This document shows positions 26,805-35,915 of a DNA stretch of 64,000 nt, piece by piece. Source of the stretch: Paludibacter sp. Its GTDB lineage: Bacteria; Bacteroidota; Bacteroidia; Bacteroidales; Paludibacteraceae. The DNA is taken from NCBI GenBank assembly GCA_031292575.1, contig JARLGX010000026.1:1-64000 (forward strand), given 5' to 3'. Each line of letters starts with the position of its first letter. Within the stretch, counting starts at the first letter, position 1. Made by a program: the position numbers and the translations under genes. Below the pieces are notes generated by a model, which saw nothing but the letters and a program-made list of their open reading frames with translations, was not told the DNA's origin and made no database searches.

Positions 26805-27575
26805 ATGATTGTTATGAAGAAAGAAACCTTATTTGTTGCCTTTTCTACCCAAAAAGGGGGAGTTGGCAAAACGACCTTCACCGTGTTAGCTGCCAGCTAC
26901 CTGCATTATCTCAAAGGATACACAGTAGCTGTGATGGATTGCGATTATCCGCAGTACAGCATTCATGCGATGCGCAAACGGGACACCCAGCAAGTGGAAA
27001 CAGATGATTATTACAAGCTGATGGCGTACAACCAGTTCAAGCAGTTGAATAAAAAGGCGTATCCAATAATTTGCTGTACACCGGATAAAGCAATTGTTAC
27101 CGTAAACAGTTTCTTAGCCGGTTCTGAACTTGATTTTGATATAGTGTTTTTCGACCTGCCCGGTACCGTTCACAGTGTGGGTGTATTACAATCCCTGGCT
27201 AGCATGGATTACATCTTTACCCCCATCATTGCGGATCGTCTTGTCATGGAGAGCACACTCTCTTTCGCTCTTTCAATCAATGAGCTATTGGTTGGCAATG
27301 ATCTTTTACGATTGAAAGGGATTCAGCTGTTTTGGAATCAGGTAGATGGAAGGGAAAAAACCGACTTGTATGATATTTACGAGCAAACCATCAAGGAATT
27401 TAGTCTACCCATGCTTCACACATTTATCCCCGACACCAAACGCTACAACAAGGAAATCTCCACGGAACGCAAGCCTGTATTTCGTTCCACCTTGTTCCCG
27501 GCCGACAAACGGCTCGTTAAAGGCAGCAGCCTGGAAGAATTATTAATTGAGATTGCACACATCATTCATCTGTAA
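26805..27575 (+). CDS. traA: ParA/MinD-type ATPase TraA
   Basis: This 256-residue P-loop ATPase has a deviant Walker A, KGGVGKTT, near residues 17-24, preceded by FVAFSTQ, and a downstream DIVFFDLPGTVHS Walker B-like strand. It is the ParA family protein that opens the tra operon of Bacteroides conjugative transposons (called TraA). ATG 26805 and ATG 26814 are both possible starts; MKKETLFVAFSTQ from the latter looks more family-like. It is 4 bp upstream of the next gene. Confidence 0.88.
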   Translation: MIVMKKETLFVAFSTQKGGVGKTTFTVLAASYLHYLKGYTVAVMDCDYPQYSIHAMRKRDTQQVETDDYYKLMAYNQFKQLNKKAYPIICCTPDKAIVTVNSFLAGSELDFDIVFFDLPGTVHSVGVLQSLASMDYIFTPIIADRLVMESTLSFALSINELLVGNDLLRLKGIQLFWNQVDGREKTDLYDIYEQTIKEFSLPMLHTFIPDTKRYNKEISTERKPVFRSTLFPADKRLVKGSSLEELLIEIAHIIHL

Positions 27576-27579
27576 GATC

Positions 27580-27996
27580 ATGGCAAAGCAAACAATTATT
27601 CCCAAAGTGGATGAGGATTTTATGAAAGAAATTATTTCCCAGGGCTTTCCATCCAAACGGAACGTAACAAGCGAAAATGCCGTTTCGGCTTTCATCAATG
27701 AAGAGAAAGAAAAGTCCAACGAAACTCATCAAATGAAGGAAAGTTCCAAGCGAAAGCGAACGGAGCAACCCAACTATCGGGAGATGTATTTTGGAAAAGA
27801 GGAACTTGCCGACCGTCAGGCTATTTACATCACCAGGGAGACACACCAGACCTTGTTGAGAATCGTGAGCGTGGTTGGTGGTCATAAGGCAACGATTAGC
27901 AACTACGTGGAAAACATCATTTGCCAACATCTGGAGAACCACAAAGAAGAAATCAACAGTCTCTATGAAACTAAATTCAAAAAACCGATTTCCTAA
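27580..27996 (+). CDS. traB: DUF3408-type conjugal transfer protein (TraB-like)
   Basis: From ATG 27580 the product has 138 residues: a lysine-rich, disordered N-terminal half and a C-terminal ribbon-helix-helix-like domain with YITRETHQTLLRIVSVVGGH followed by SNYVENIICQHLENH. This is the DUF3408 pattern found second in the tra operon of Bacteroidales elements. The ending HLENHKEEINSLYE is also characteristic. It probably binds DNA. Its stop codon overlaps the next ATG. The symbol follows operon order and is less certain than the family. Confidence 0.78.
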   Translation: MAKQTIIPKVDEDFMKEIISQGFPSKRNVTSENAVSAFINEEKEKSNETHQMKESSKRKRTEQPNYREMYFGKEELADRQAIYITRETHQTLLRIVSVVGGHKATISNYVENIICQHLENHKEEINSLYETKFKKPIS

Positions 27997-28685
27997 TGAT
28001 TCCATTTTTAATCATATCCAGCCTTTTCTACCTCTTGTGGGTGACAGCCTATTTATCGCGAAAACAAATCCGGCAGTTCTTTTTTCCAGGGAAGAAATTA
28101 TCCTCCGGAATCACTCGGGATTCAGGGCAAATGGAGGATGTTATGGGCAAAACAAAAACCCGTGTGGGTCAAATAAAGACGAATGACGACACGCTAAGAC
28201 AGTTTGAAAAACCGATTGAAAAGCCAATTATATTTGCCACGTCCAACGAAAAAATCATCCCGGCGAGGATCGATGAAAGTGAACTGGATGTTGTCTTTTC
28301 AGACTCTCCCGAATTCATGGAGTTGGATATAGAGATGGAATTTAGCGATGATGAATTAACCCAAGAGGAAGACTTGTTGTGCTATGTTGGTGATGAGATA
28401 GTGAAATCGGCAACCGGCATTCAGTTTAATGAAATGGAGCATCTTATTCAGGTGATGCAGCATAGCAATGCTTCTCAAGAGGCGGAACGAAGTGCCGTAG
28501 ATTCAATCCTGCAACTGAATCAAACCGAATTATTTCAGCAATTGATTACACAAATTGAAGGAGGGAAACAACGGGTTGCAGACATACTCGATAAATATAA
28601 GACTGATGCACTGAATCATTCTTTCGCAATTGCCGAAGATCAGAACGATGACTTCCAGCAGTTTGAGATAACAGATTTTTTATAA
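27996..28685 (+). CDS. Conjugal transfer protein, TraC/TraD-like, acidic
   Basis: A 229-residue protein with one N-terminal membrane anchor (FLIISSLFYLLWVTAYLS, residues 4-21) and a long acidic cytoplasmic part (ELDIEMEFSDDELTQEEDLL). Its position between the DUF3408 gene and traE fits the small poorly conserved proteins called TraC or TraD in these elements. Its role in transfer is not known. It overlaps the upstream stop by one base. The 135-bp gap before traE holds no gene. Confidence 0.72.
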   Translation: MIPFLIISSLFYLLWVTAYLSRKQIRQFFFPGKKLSSGITRDSGQMEDVMGKTKTRVGQIKTNDDTLRQFEKPIEKPIIFATSNEKIIPARIDESELDVVFSDSPEFMELDIEMEFSDDELTQEEDLLCYVGDEIVKSATGIQFNEMEHLIQVMQHSNASQEAERSAVDSILQLNQTELFQQLITQIEGGKQRVADILDKYKTDALNHSFAIAEDQNDDFQQFEITDFL

Positions 28686-28820
28686 ACCGATAAAGAATAA
28701 CCATCATGAAGAAAATAGATTATGGCTAGCCGTCATTAGCCTTTCAACCATCCAATTTTAACCCAATTATTTACAGTCAGACGATCGATACTGATGGCTG
28801 ACAAAACTAAAAATCATTGT

Positions 28821-29123
28821 ATGAATAGAAAAAAATTGTTCTATACGGCAGCCTGCCTTGTGGCTGCAAGTTCTTACCTACTCGCCCAGGGAAATGGGTC
28901 GGCAGGCATCAGTGAAGCTACTACCATGGTTACCTCCTACTTTGATCCGGCTACCAAGTTGATTTATGCTGTGGGTGCCGTTGTGGGGCTTATCGGTGGT
29001 GTGAAAGTCTATAGCAAGTTTTCTTCGGGGGATCCGGATACCAGCAAGACTGCGGCATCGTGGTTCGGCGCCTGTATCTTCCTGATTGTGGCTGCGACCA
29101 TTTTAAGATCCTTCTTCTTGTAA
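28821..29123 (+). CDS. traE: TraE (DUF4134), pilin-like membrane protein
   Basis: From ATG 28821 (MNRKKLFYTAACLVAASSYL) the protein has about 100 residues with a cleavable signal ending near LAQG and two membrane segments: LIYAVGAVVGLIGGVKVY and ASWFGACIFLIVAATILRSF. This matches DUF4134/TraE of Bacteroidales elements, which resembles VirB2-type pilins. An in-frame ATG at 28794 would add nine residues before the signal and seems less likely. It is followed 4 bp later by traF. Confidence 0.9.
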   Translation: MNRKKLFYTAACLVAASSYLLAQGNGSAGISEATTMVTSYFDPATKLIYAVGAVVGLIGGVKVYSKFSSGDPDTSKTAASWFGACIFLIVAATILRSFFL

Positions 29124-29127
29124 GAGT

Positions 29128-29457
29128 ATGGCCAGTTATCCAATTAATAAAGGGATCGGTAAAACGGTTGAATTTAAAGGACTGAAGAGTCAGTACCTTT
29201 TTATTTTTGCGGGTGGGTTACTCGGTATATTTGTTCTGTTCGTAATCTTATACCTGGCCGGAGTGAACCAATTGTTTTGTATTACACTCGGTGTCATTTT
29301 GGCATCTATCCTCGTTTGGCAAACTTTTGCATTAAATGAAAAATACGGGGAATATGGGCTAATGAAGTTAAATGCCAATCGGAATCATCCGAAGTATATC
29401 CTCAATCGTAAAAGTTTTCATCGGTTATTCCATCTCATTCACAGAACAGCATTATGA
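29128..29457 (+). CDS. traF: TraF (DUF4133), VirB3-like membrane protein
   Basis: This 109-residue protein opens YPINKGIGKTVEFKGLKSQY, a DUF4133 signature, and then has two membrane helices (YLFIFAGGLLGIFVLFVILYL and LFCITLGVILASILVWQTF, each around 20 residues). It corresponds to VirB3 in the mating pore. Its last codons overlap the traG start (ATGA), so the genes are translationally coupled. Confidence 0.9.
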   Translation: MASYPINKGIGKTVEFKGLKSQYLFIFAGGLLGIFVLFVILYLAGVNQLFCITLGVILASILVWQTFALNEKYGEYGLMKLNANRNHPKYILNRKSFHRLFHLIHRTAL

Positions 29458-31952
29458 GAAACGTTTTTAAAGCAACAACACTGGAAAGTAAATTTCCGCT
29501 TTGGGGTGTGGAAATGGGCTGCATCATTTCAAAAGATGCAGACATTACCGTGGCTTTCAAGGTGGATCTTCCTGAACTTTTTACAGTTACAGCGCAGGAA
29601 TACGAGGCAATTCACTCCACCTGGTCGAAGGCCGTCAAAGTGCTCCCCGATTATTCGATTGTGCACAAACAGGACTGGTATATCCGGGAAAAGTATGAAC
29701 CGGAAACCAAGCAGGAAGAGTTGAGTTTTCTTTCCCGGAGTTTCGAACGGCATTTCAATGAACGTCCTTATCTGAATCACAGCTGCTATCTTTTTCTCAC
29801 GAAAACTACCAAGGAACGGGCCCGGATGCAAAGTGATTTTTCAACCTTGTGTCGAGGCTCCATTATTCCCAAAGAGTTTCGGGATACGGAAACGGTCGTG
29901 AAGTTTTTGGAGGCTGTCGGACAATTTGAACGGATAGTCAACGATAGTGGATTTGTTTCACTGACCCGGTTGAAGACCGATGAAATAGTTGGTACGGATT
30001 ATCGGGCGGGGATTATTGAAAAATATTTTTCGCTCTCCCAGGAAAACACCACTTCGCTCAAAGATATCAGTTTAAAAGCTGAAGAGATGCGCATTGGCGA
30101 TGATATTCTTTGTCTCCATACCTTGTCTGATGTGGAAGATTTACCGGGACGTGTCGGAACCGATTCCCGGTATGAGAAATTGTCCACCGACCGGTCCGAT
30201 TGCAAGTTATCTTTTGCTTCTCCTGTCGGTTTGCTACTCTCGTGCAATCACATTTACAACCAATACCTGTTTATCGATGACAGTGCCGAGAACCTGCGCA
30301 AATTTGAGAAAATGGCTCGCAATATGCATTCTTTATCGAAGTACAGCCGGGGCAACCAAATCAACAAAGAATGGATTGACCGGTATCTGAATGAAGCGCA
30401 TAGCTTCGGTCTGACATCCATCCGATGCCATTGTAACGTCATGGCCTGGAGTGATGACCGGGAGGAGCTTAAACATATCAAAAATGATGTGGGTAGCCAG
30501 CTGGCCTTGATGGAATGTAAACCCAGATACAATACTGTGGATACTCCAACCCTCTTCTGGGCAGGCATTCCGGGCAATCAGGCTGATTTCCCTGCTGAAG
30601 AAAGTTTTTATACATTTATCGAACAGGGGCTTTGTTTCTTTACGGAAGAAACAAATTATAAAAGCTCTGCATCTCCTTTCGGGATAAAGATGGTAGATCG
30701 GTTGACCGGAAAACCGTTGCATGTGGATATTTCGGACCTGCCGATGAAAAAAGGAATTATCACCAACCGGAATAAGTTTATTTTGGGACCTTCGGGGAGT
30801 GGAAAATCTTTTTTTACGAATCACATGGTACGGCAGTATTACGAACAAGGGTCGCATGTGCTCTTGGTTGATACCGGAAACAGTTACCTGGGGCTTTGTG
30901 AATTAATTCATCGGAAAACCCGGGGTGAAGATGGAGTCTATTTCACGTATACGGAACAAAATCCAATTGCGTTCAATCCTTTCTTTACGGAAGATGGCAT
31001 CTTTGATATAGAAAAGCGGGAAAGTATCAAAACGCTGATCCTGACACTGTGGAAAAGAGACAATGAACCTCCCACCCGATCCGAAGAAGTAGCCCTCTCC
31101 AATGCAGTAAACCTGTATATCGAAAAAATAAAAACCAACGAACTGACTGCCGGATTCAATGCTTTCTATGAGTTTGTGAAAACGGATTACCAGCAGGTTT
31201 TAACCGGAAAGAATGTACGGGAAAAGGATTTTGATATCGCTAATTTTTTGAATGTCCTCGAACCCTATTATAAGGGTGGTGAATACGATTACCTGCTTAA
31301 CTCTGACAAACAGATTGATTTGCTCTCGAAACGATTTATCGTTTTCGAACTGGATAACATCAAAGACCATCCCATCTTATTTCCCATTGTGACCATTATC
31401 ATCATGGAAGTTTTTATCAACAAGATGCGCCGCCTAAAGGGAGTCCGAAAGCTAATCCTTATTGAGGAAGCCTGGAAAGCGATAGCTAAAGAAGGTATGG
31501 CGGAATACATCAAATACCTGTTTAAGACTGTTCGTAAATACTTTGGTGAGGCGATCGTGGTCACACAGGAAGTGGAGGATATCATTGCCTCTCCCATTGT
31601 CAAAGAATCTATCATCAATAATTCCGACTGCAAGATTCTGCTGGATCAGCGCAAATACATGAATAAATTCGATGCTATTCAGGCTTTGCTTGGTTTAACG
31701 GAAAAAGAAAAAGGACAGGTACTCTCCATCAATTTGGCAAATAATCCGAACAGGCTTTACAAAGAGGTTTGGATTGGACTGGGGGGAACGCAATCTGCCG
31801 TATATGCTACCGAAGTTTCCATGGAGGAATACCTGACCTATACGACGGAAGAATCGGAAAAACTGGAACTATTCAACTTAATGGAAAAGCTGGATGGTAA
31901 TATTGAACTAGCCATCAAACAGCTTTCCGAAAGCAAACTACAACAAAAATAA
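29454..31952 (+). CDS. traG: TraG, VirB4-type transfer ATPase
   Basis: This 832-residue protein is the conjugation-system ATPase. Walker A GPSGSGKS is at 445-452, followed by HVLLVDTGNSYLGL, and the Walker B-like LILIEEAWKAIAKEG lies near residue 670, with the VVTQEVEDI segment after it. It energises pilus assembly and substrate transfer at the inner membrane. It overlaps traF by 4 bp and is full length, with no frameshift. Confidence 0.95.
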   Translation: MRNVFKATTLESKFPLWGVEMGCIISKDADITVAFKVDLPELFTVTAQEYEAIHSTWSKAVKVLPDYSIVHKQDWYIREKYEPETKQEELSFLSRSFERHFNERPYLNHSCYLFLTKTTKERARMQSDFSTLCRGSIIPKEFRDTETVVKFLEAVGQFERIVNDSGFVSLTRLKTDEIVGTDYRAGIIEKYFSLSQENTTSLKDISLKAEEMRIGDDILCLHTLSDVEDLPGRVGTDSRYEKLSTDRSDCKLSFASPVGLLLSCNHIYNQYLFIDDSAENLRKFEKMARNMHSLSKYSRGNQINKEWIDRYLNEAHSFGLTSIRCHCNVMAWSDDREELKHIKNDVGSQLALMECKPRYNTVDTPTLFWAGIPGNQADFPAEESFYTFIEQGLCFFTEETNYKSSASPFGIKMVDRLTGKPLHVDISDLPMKKGIITNRNKFILGPSGSGKSFFTNHMVRQYYEQGSHVLLVDTGNSYLGLCELIHRKTRGEDGVYFTYTEQNPIAFNPFFTEDGIFDIEKRESIKTLILTLWKRDNEPPTRSEEVALSNAVNLYIEKIKTNELTAGFNAFYEFVKTDYQQVLTGKNVREKDFDIANFLNVLEPYYKGGEYDYLLNSDKQIDLLSKRFIVFELDNIKDHPILFPIVTIIIMEVFINKMRRLKGVRKLILIEEAWKAIAKEGMAEYIKYLFKTVRKYFGEAIVVTQEVEDIIASPIVKESIINNSDCKILLDQRKYMNKFDAIQALLGLTEKEKGQVLSINLANNPNRLYKEVWIGLGGTQSAVYATEVSMEEYLTYTTEESEKLELFNLMEKLDGNIELAIKQLSESKLQQK

Positions 31953-31973
31953 TCAACTAAAACTCGTATTAAA

Positions 31974-32600
31974 ATGAAAACAAAAATTTCTTTAGCACTC
32001 ATCATGCTGATGAGCTGTGCCTTGAGTTTAAATGCTCAATTTGTAACTTTTGATCCATCTAACCTCGTGCAGGGGATTGTAAACACAACGAAACAAATTG
32101 TTGAGACTTCTTCTACTGCCTCGAATATGATTAATAATTTCAAGGAAACAGTAAAACTGTATGATCAGGGAAAACAGTATTACGATGCTTTGAAGTCGGT
32201 GAACAACCTGGTCAAAGATGCCAAAAAAGTGCAACAAACCATCTTGTTGGTTGGCGAAATCTCCGACATCTATATCAACAGCTTTCAAAAGATGCTTCAG
32301 GATAAGAACTACAGCGTGGAAGAGCTTGGGGCCATTGCCTTTGGGTATGCCAGGTTATTGGAACAAAGTGGTGACTTGTTGGTCGAATTAAAAAGCATAG
32401 TGAATATCAGTAGCTTATCCATGACTGACAAAGAGCGAATGGACATTATTGACCGTACCTACAACTCAGTAAAAAAATATCGGGATCTGGTTAGCTATTA
32501 TACCAATAAGAATATTGCGGTAAGCTTCCTTCGCTCCAGACAAACTGGCGATTTAGACAGGGTTGTTGCCTTATATGGTACAAACGACAGATATTGGTAA
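31974..32600 (+). CDS. traI: TraI (DUF4141), periplasmic VirB5-like
   Basis: A 208-residue protein with a signal peptide (KISLALIMLMSCALSLNAQ) and a helical mature part containing VKLYDQGKQYYDALKSVN and the terminal TGDLDRVVALYG. This is the DUF4141/TraI pattern, placed after the TraG ATPase in these elements. It likely forms part of the pilus tip or periplasmic machinery. It lies 21 bp after traG and 3 bp before traJ. Confidence 0.88.
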   Translation: MKTKISLALIMLMSCALSLNAQFVTFDPSNLVQGIVNTTKQIVETSSTASNMINNFKETVKLYDQGKQYYDALKSVNNLVKDAKKVQQTILLVGEISDIYINSFQKMLQDKNYSVEELGAIAFGYARLLEQSGDLLVELKSIVNISSLSMTDKERMDIIDRTYNSVKKYRDLVSYYTNKNIAVSFLRSRQTGDLDRVVALYGTNDRYW

Positions 32601-32603
32601 GCT

Positions 32604-33614
32604 ATGGTATTAGTCACTGAATTTGATAATCTCCATCAAATCTTACGTAGCTTGTACGTAGATATGATGCCACTTTGCTCCAACATGGCAGGGGTAGCGA
32701 AAGGAGTCGCCGGTCTGGGAGCTTTGTTTTATGTTGGTTCCCGGGTGTGGCAATCCCTGGCAAGAGCCGAACCGATTGATGTCTATCCGTTACTTCGTCC
32801 CTTTGCTATCGGGTTCTGTATTTTATTCTTTCCTACCATCGTGTTGGGAACCATCAATGGGGTATTGAGTCCCATTGTTCAGGGCACTAACCAAATGCTC
32901 CAAACCCAGACTTTCGATATGAATACCTACAGGCAACAAAAAGATAAACTGGAATATGAGGCTATGATGCGAAATCCCGAAACGGCTTACCTGGTCAGTA
33001 ACGAAGAGTTTGACAAGCAACTCGATGAGCTTGGATGGAGCCCGGGTGATTTAGCTACCATGACCGGAATGTATATTGAACGGGGAATGTACAGTATGAA
33101 GAAATCTATCCGGGATTTTTTTCGGGAACTGTTAGAACTATTGTTTGAAGCAGCCGCCCTGGTGATCGATACAATTCGCACTTTTTTCCTGATTGTGCTG
33201 GCGATTCTGGGTCCCATCTCTTTTGCCATAAGCGTGTGGGATGGGTTTCAATCTACCATGACCCAATGGATCACCCGGTATGTAAGTGTCTATCTCTGGT
33301 TGCCTGTTTCGGATCTGTTCAGTACCATTTTAGCCCGGATACAGGTGTTGATGTTGCAGAATGATATTTCACAATTGCAGAACAACCCGAACTATTCCAT
33401 TGATGCTTCGAATGCTGTGTATATAATTTTCATGATCATCGGGATTGTCGGGTATTTCACCATCCCAACGGTGGCTGGTTGGATAATTCAAGCGGGAGGA
33501 ATGGGAAATTATGGGAGGAATGTCGGTAACACAGCCAACAAAGCCGGAGCTATCGTTGGAGGTATTGCCGGAGCTGCAACCGGGAATGTGGCAGGTCGAT
33601 TGCTGGAAAAATAA
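32604..33614 (+). CDS. traJ: TraJ, polytopic VirB6-like membrane protein
   Basis: This 336-residue protein has several hydrophobic helices, including GVAGLGALFYVGSRVW, FAIGFCILFFPTIVLGTI, TFFLIVLAILGPISFAISV and VYIIFMIIGIVGYFTI, and a glycine-rich C terminus (AGAIVGGIAGAATG). It matches the TraJ family of Bacteroidales conjugative transposons, the VirB6-like inner-membrane channel part. The central segment DGFQSTMTQWITRYVSVYLW is characteristic. It directly follows traI. Confidence 0.92.
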   Translation: MVLVTEFDNLHQILRSLYVDMMPLCSNMAGVAKGVAGLGALFYVGSRVWQSLARAEPIDVYPLLRPFAIGFCILFFPTIVLGTINGVLSPIVQGTNQMLQTQTFDMNTYRQQKDKLEYEAMMRNPETAYLVSNEEFDKQLDELGWSPGDLATMTGMYIERGMYSMKKSIRDFFRELLELLFEAAALVIDTIRTFFLIVLAILGPISFAISVWDGFQSTMTQWITRYVSVYLWLPVSDLFSTILARIQVLMLQNDISQLQNNPNYSIDASNAVYIIFMIIGIVGYFTIPTVAGWIIQAGGMGNYGRNVGNTANKAGAIVGGIAGAATGNVAGRLLEK

Positions 33615-33633
33615 AATTTAATCAACAAAAAAT

Positions 33634-34257
33634 ATGGAATTTAAATCATTAAAAAACATTGAATCGAGTTTTAAACAAATCAGACTCTTCAGCATTTTCT
33701 TTCTTTGTTTATGCGGTGCTATTACCGGATATTCCCTATGGAGTTCCTATAAGTTCGCGGAAGCACAACGGCAAAAAATTTATGTGCTGGACGGAGGTAA
33801 ATCGTTGATGCTCGCCCTGTCACAGGATCTTACCCAAAACAGACCGGTGGAAGCCAGGGAGCATGTGAAACGGTTTCATGAACTTTTCTTCACCCTTTCG
33901 CCGGATAAAGATGCGATTGAAAGTAATATTAAAAGAGCCTTGTTTCTTTCCGATAAGAGTGCCTTCAACTATTACACGGATTTATCGGAGAAAGGGTATT
34001 ATAACCGGATTGTTTCCGGAAATATCAATCAATCCGTTCAGGTGGATAGCGTGGTCTGCAATTTCGACAAATATCCTTATAAAGTCAAAACCTATGCCCG
34101 GCAGATGATTATCCGGGAAAGCAATGTGACGGAACGGAACCTGATAACACGATGTGACTTATTGAACTCTGTAAGAAGTGACAATAATCCCCACGGTTTT
34201 ATCATTGAAGGGTTTGAAATTGTAGAAAATAAGGACTTAAAAGTCATAAACAGGTAA
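33634..34257 (+). CDS. traK: TraK, VirB8-like protein
   Basis: This 207-residue protein has one N-terminal membrane anchor (LFSIFFLCLCGAITGYSLW, about residues 19-37) and a periplasmic domain with AREHVKRFHELFFTLSPD and YARQMIIRESNVTERNL, motifs of TraK in this element class. VirB8-like proteins scaffold the mating pore. It ends with the typical NPHGFIIEGFEI segment. It lies 20 bp after traJ and 4 bp before traL. Confidence 0.92.
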   Translation: MEFKSLKNIESSFKQIRLFSIFFLCLCGAITGYSLWSSYKFAEAQRQKIYVLDGGKSLMLALSQDLTQNRPVEAREHVKRFHELFFTLSPDKDAIESNIKRALFLSDKSAFNYYTDLSEKGYYNRIVSGNINQSVQVDSVVCNFDKYPYKVKTYARQMIIRESNVTERNLITRCDLLNSVRSDNNPHGFIIEGFEIVENKDLKVINR

Positions 34258-34261
34258 TGCC

Positions 34262-34531
34262 ATGATAAAGAAAATCTATCAAATTAAGCCTTGGGTAGAA
34301 AAGAATCTGCAAAGCTATTGCAATGGTCTCTCCCCCCGAAAAAGGTTCGTTTCAATCATGATCCTTTGCGGTATTTTCGGTGTAACATCGCTGTACATGA
34401 CTCTGAGTGCCTTATATAACATCAATAAAACAAATGGTGTGCAGCTGAAGATAGAACATATCAAACAACTGCCCCTTCATACAAACGATACTATCAATCA
34501 ACAAAAATACAAGCTTTATGAAAGAAAATAA
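34262..34531 (+). CDS. traL: TraL (DUF3989)
   Basis: A small 89-residue protein with one membrane segment (FVSIMILCGIFGVTSLYMTL, about residues 28-47) after a basic cytoplasmic start (GLSPRKRFV). Small single-span proteins of this kind between TraK and TraM form the DUF3989/TraL family. It overlaps the traM start by 14 bp. Its role in the transfer apparatus is not defined. Confidence 0.85.
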   Translation: MIKKIYQIKPWVEKNLQSYCNGLSPRKRFVSIMILCGIFGVTSLYMTLSALYNINKTNGVQLKIEHIKQLPLHTNDTINQQKYKLYERK

Positions 34532-35855
34532 AGAGGTCAACAATCCTCAAAAGCAGCCGTTATCTGCTGAACAAAAACAACGACAAAAGAAGATGCTGGT
34601 TTTTCCCCTCATGTTTCTGGTCTTCGGTTTATGCCTGTGGCTCATTTTTGCACCAACGAAGTCTGACAAAGAAAAAGTACATACAGGTTTTAATACCAAC
34701 ATCCCGATGCCTAAAAAAAACGTGTTAGTCAACGACAAAAAAGAGGCTTATGAACAGGCTAAAGTGGAAGACAAAAAACAAGAGCAGATGCATTCACTTC
34801 AGGATCTTGCCTCCATGTTTAGTTCTGAGATGAAGAGTTCAGACTCCTTTAAAAGCGAATCTGAAACCAGGAATCCAATTCGGATTACTGGGAGCAGACA
34901 ACCGATTGCTACTATCCGTAGTTCAAATAGTGCGTATAAAGAGATAAACAGGAACTTGGGAAGCTTTTTTGATTCACCGAAAACAGATACGGACAAAGAA
35001 AAGCTGAATCAGAAAGTGGAAGAACTTTCTGAAAAGATTCAGGAAAATGAGAATCGTAAAAATACGGTAGCCGAACAACTGGAACTCATGGAAAAGTCCT
35101 ATCAAATGGCAGCGAAGTATATGCCGCAAAGTCAAAGTCAAAATGGGATTCCTTTGTTGGAAGGACAAAACACAAAATCGGGGACAAATCCCGACGCTGT
35201 TTCATCTGTTTATAGCAGGGATCCAACTAAAAAAATTCAGGTTTCAGCTGTCAATCCTGTTGTTGAACGGATTGTTTCCTTTTTACCGCAAACTGCAGAT
35301 GATTCCGTTGTGACTAACAAGTATAAACAGCCCCTCAACAGGGAATTCAATACTGCCGTTGGCTCCGTTTCTAAGACAGCTAAAAACACAATTACGGCCT
35401 GTATTCACGAAAACTGCACGCTGGTAAACGGACAAAGTGTCCGCTTACGGTTACTAGAGCCTCTACTGGCTGGAACAACTCTTATTCCCCGAAACAGCAT
35501 TGTCTCCGGGGAAGTGAAAATTCAGGGCGACCGATTATCGATCTCGATTCATTCGCTGGAATTTCAGGAAGCCATCATTCCCGTAGAACTTACGGTGTAC
35601 GATACGGATGGACAAAAAGGAATCTATATTCCGGGCTCTATGGAGATGAATGCTTTGAAAGAGATGGCTGCTAATATCGGGTCAAACCTTGGCTCGAGTA
35701 TCTCCATCACACAATCGGCCGGTCAACAAATTGCATCCGACCTAGGGAAAGGAGTCATCCAAAGCGGTTCACAGTATTTGTCCAAAAAGTTTCAGCAAAT
35801 TAAAGTCAAATTGAAATCGGGATACAAAGTCCTGCTACTCCCCGATCAAGAATAA
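34518..35855 (+). CDS. traM: TraM, VirB10-like protein
   Basis: This 445-residue protein has a short cytoplasmic tail, one membrane segment (VFPLMFLVFGLCLWLIF, about residues 29-45), a long charged coiled-coil linker (KLNQKVEELSEKIQENE) and a C-terminal domain with ACIHENCTLVNGQSVRLRLL and GTTLIPRNSIVSGEVKI, the conserved outer domain of TraM. It would span the periplasm and link inner and outer membrane parts of the pore. It overlaps traL by 14 bp and precedes traN by 60 bp. Confidence 0.92.
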   Translation: MKENKEVNNPQKQPLSAEQKQRQKKMLVFPLMFLVFGLCLWLIFAPTKSDKEKVHTGFNTNIPMPKKNVLVNDKKEAYEQAKVEDKKQEQMHSLQDLASMFSSEMKSSDSFKSESETRNPIRITGSRQPIATIRSSNSAYKEINRNLGSFFDSPKTDTDKEKLNQKVEELSEKIQENENRKNTVAEQLELMEKSYQMAAKYMPQSQSQNGIPLLEGQNTKSGTNPDAVSSVYSRDPTKKIQVSAVNPVVERIVSFLPQTADDSVVTNKYKQPLNREFNTAVGSVSKTAKNTITACIHENCTLVNGQSVRLRLLEPLLAGTTLIPRNSIVSGEVKIQGDRLSISIHSLEFQEAIIPVELTVYDTDGQKGIYIPGSMEMNALKEMAANIGSNLGSSISITQSAGQQIASDLGKGVIQSGSQYLSKKFQQIKVKLKSGYKVLLLPDQE

Positions 35856-35915
35856 TCAATCAACAAAAATCCTAATTCGTAAGTCTTTAGTCCTTACACA
35901 AACAACCCATTTAAA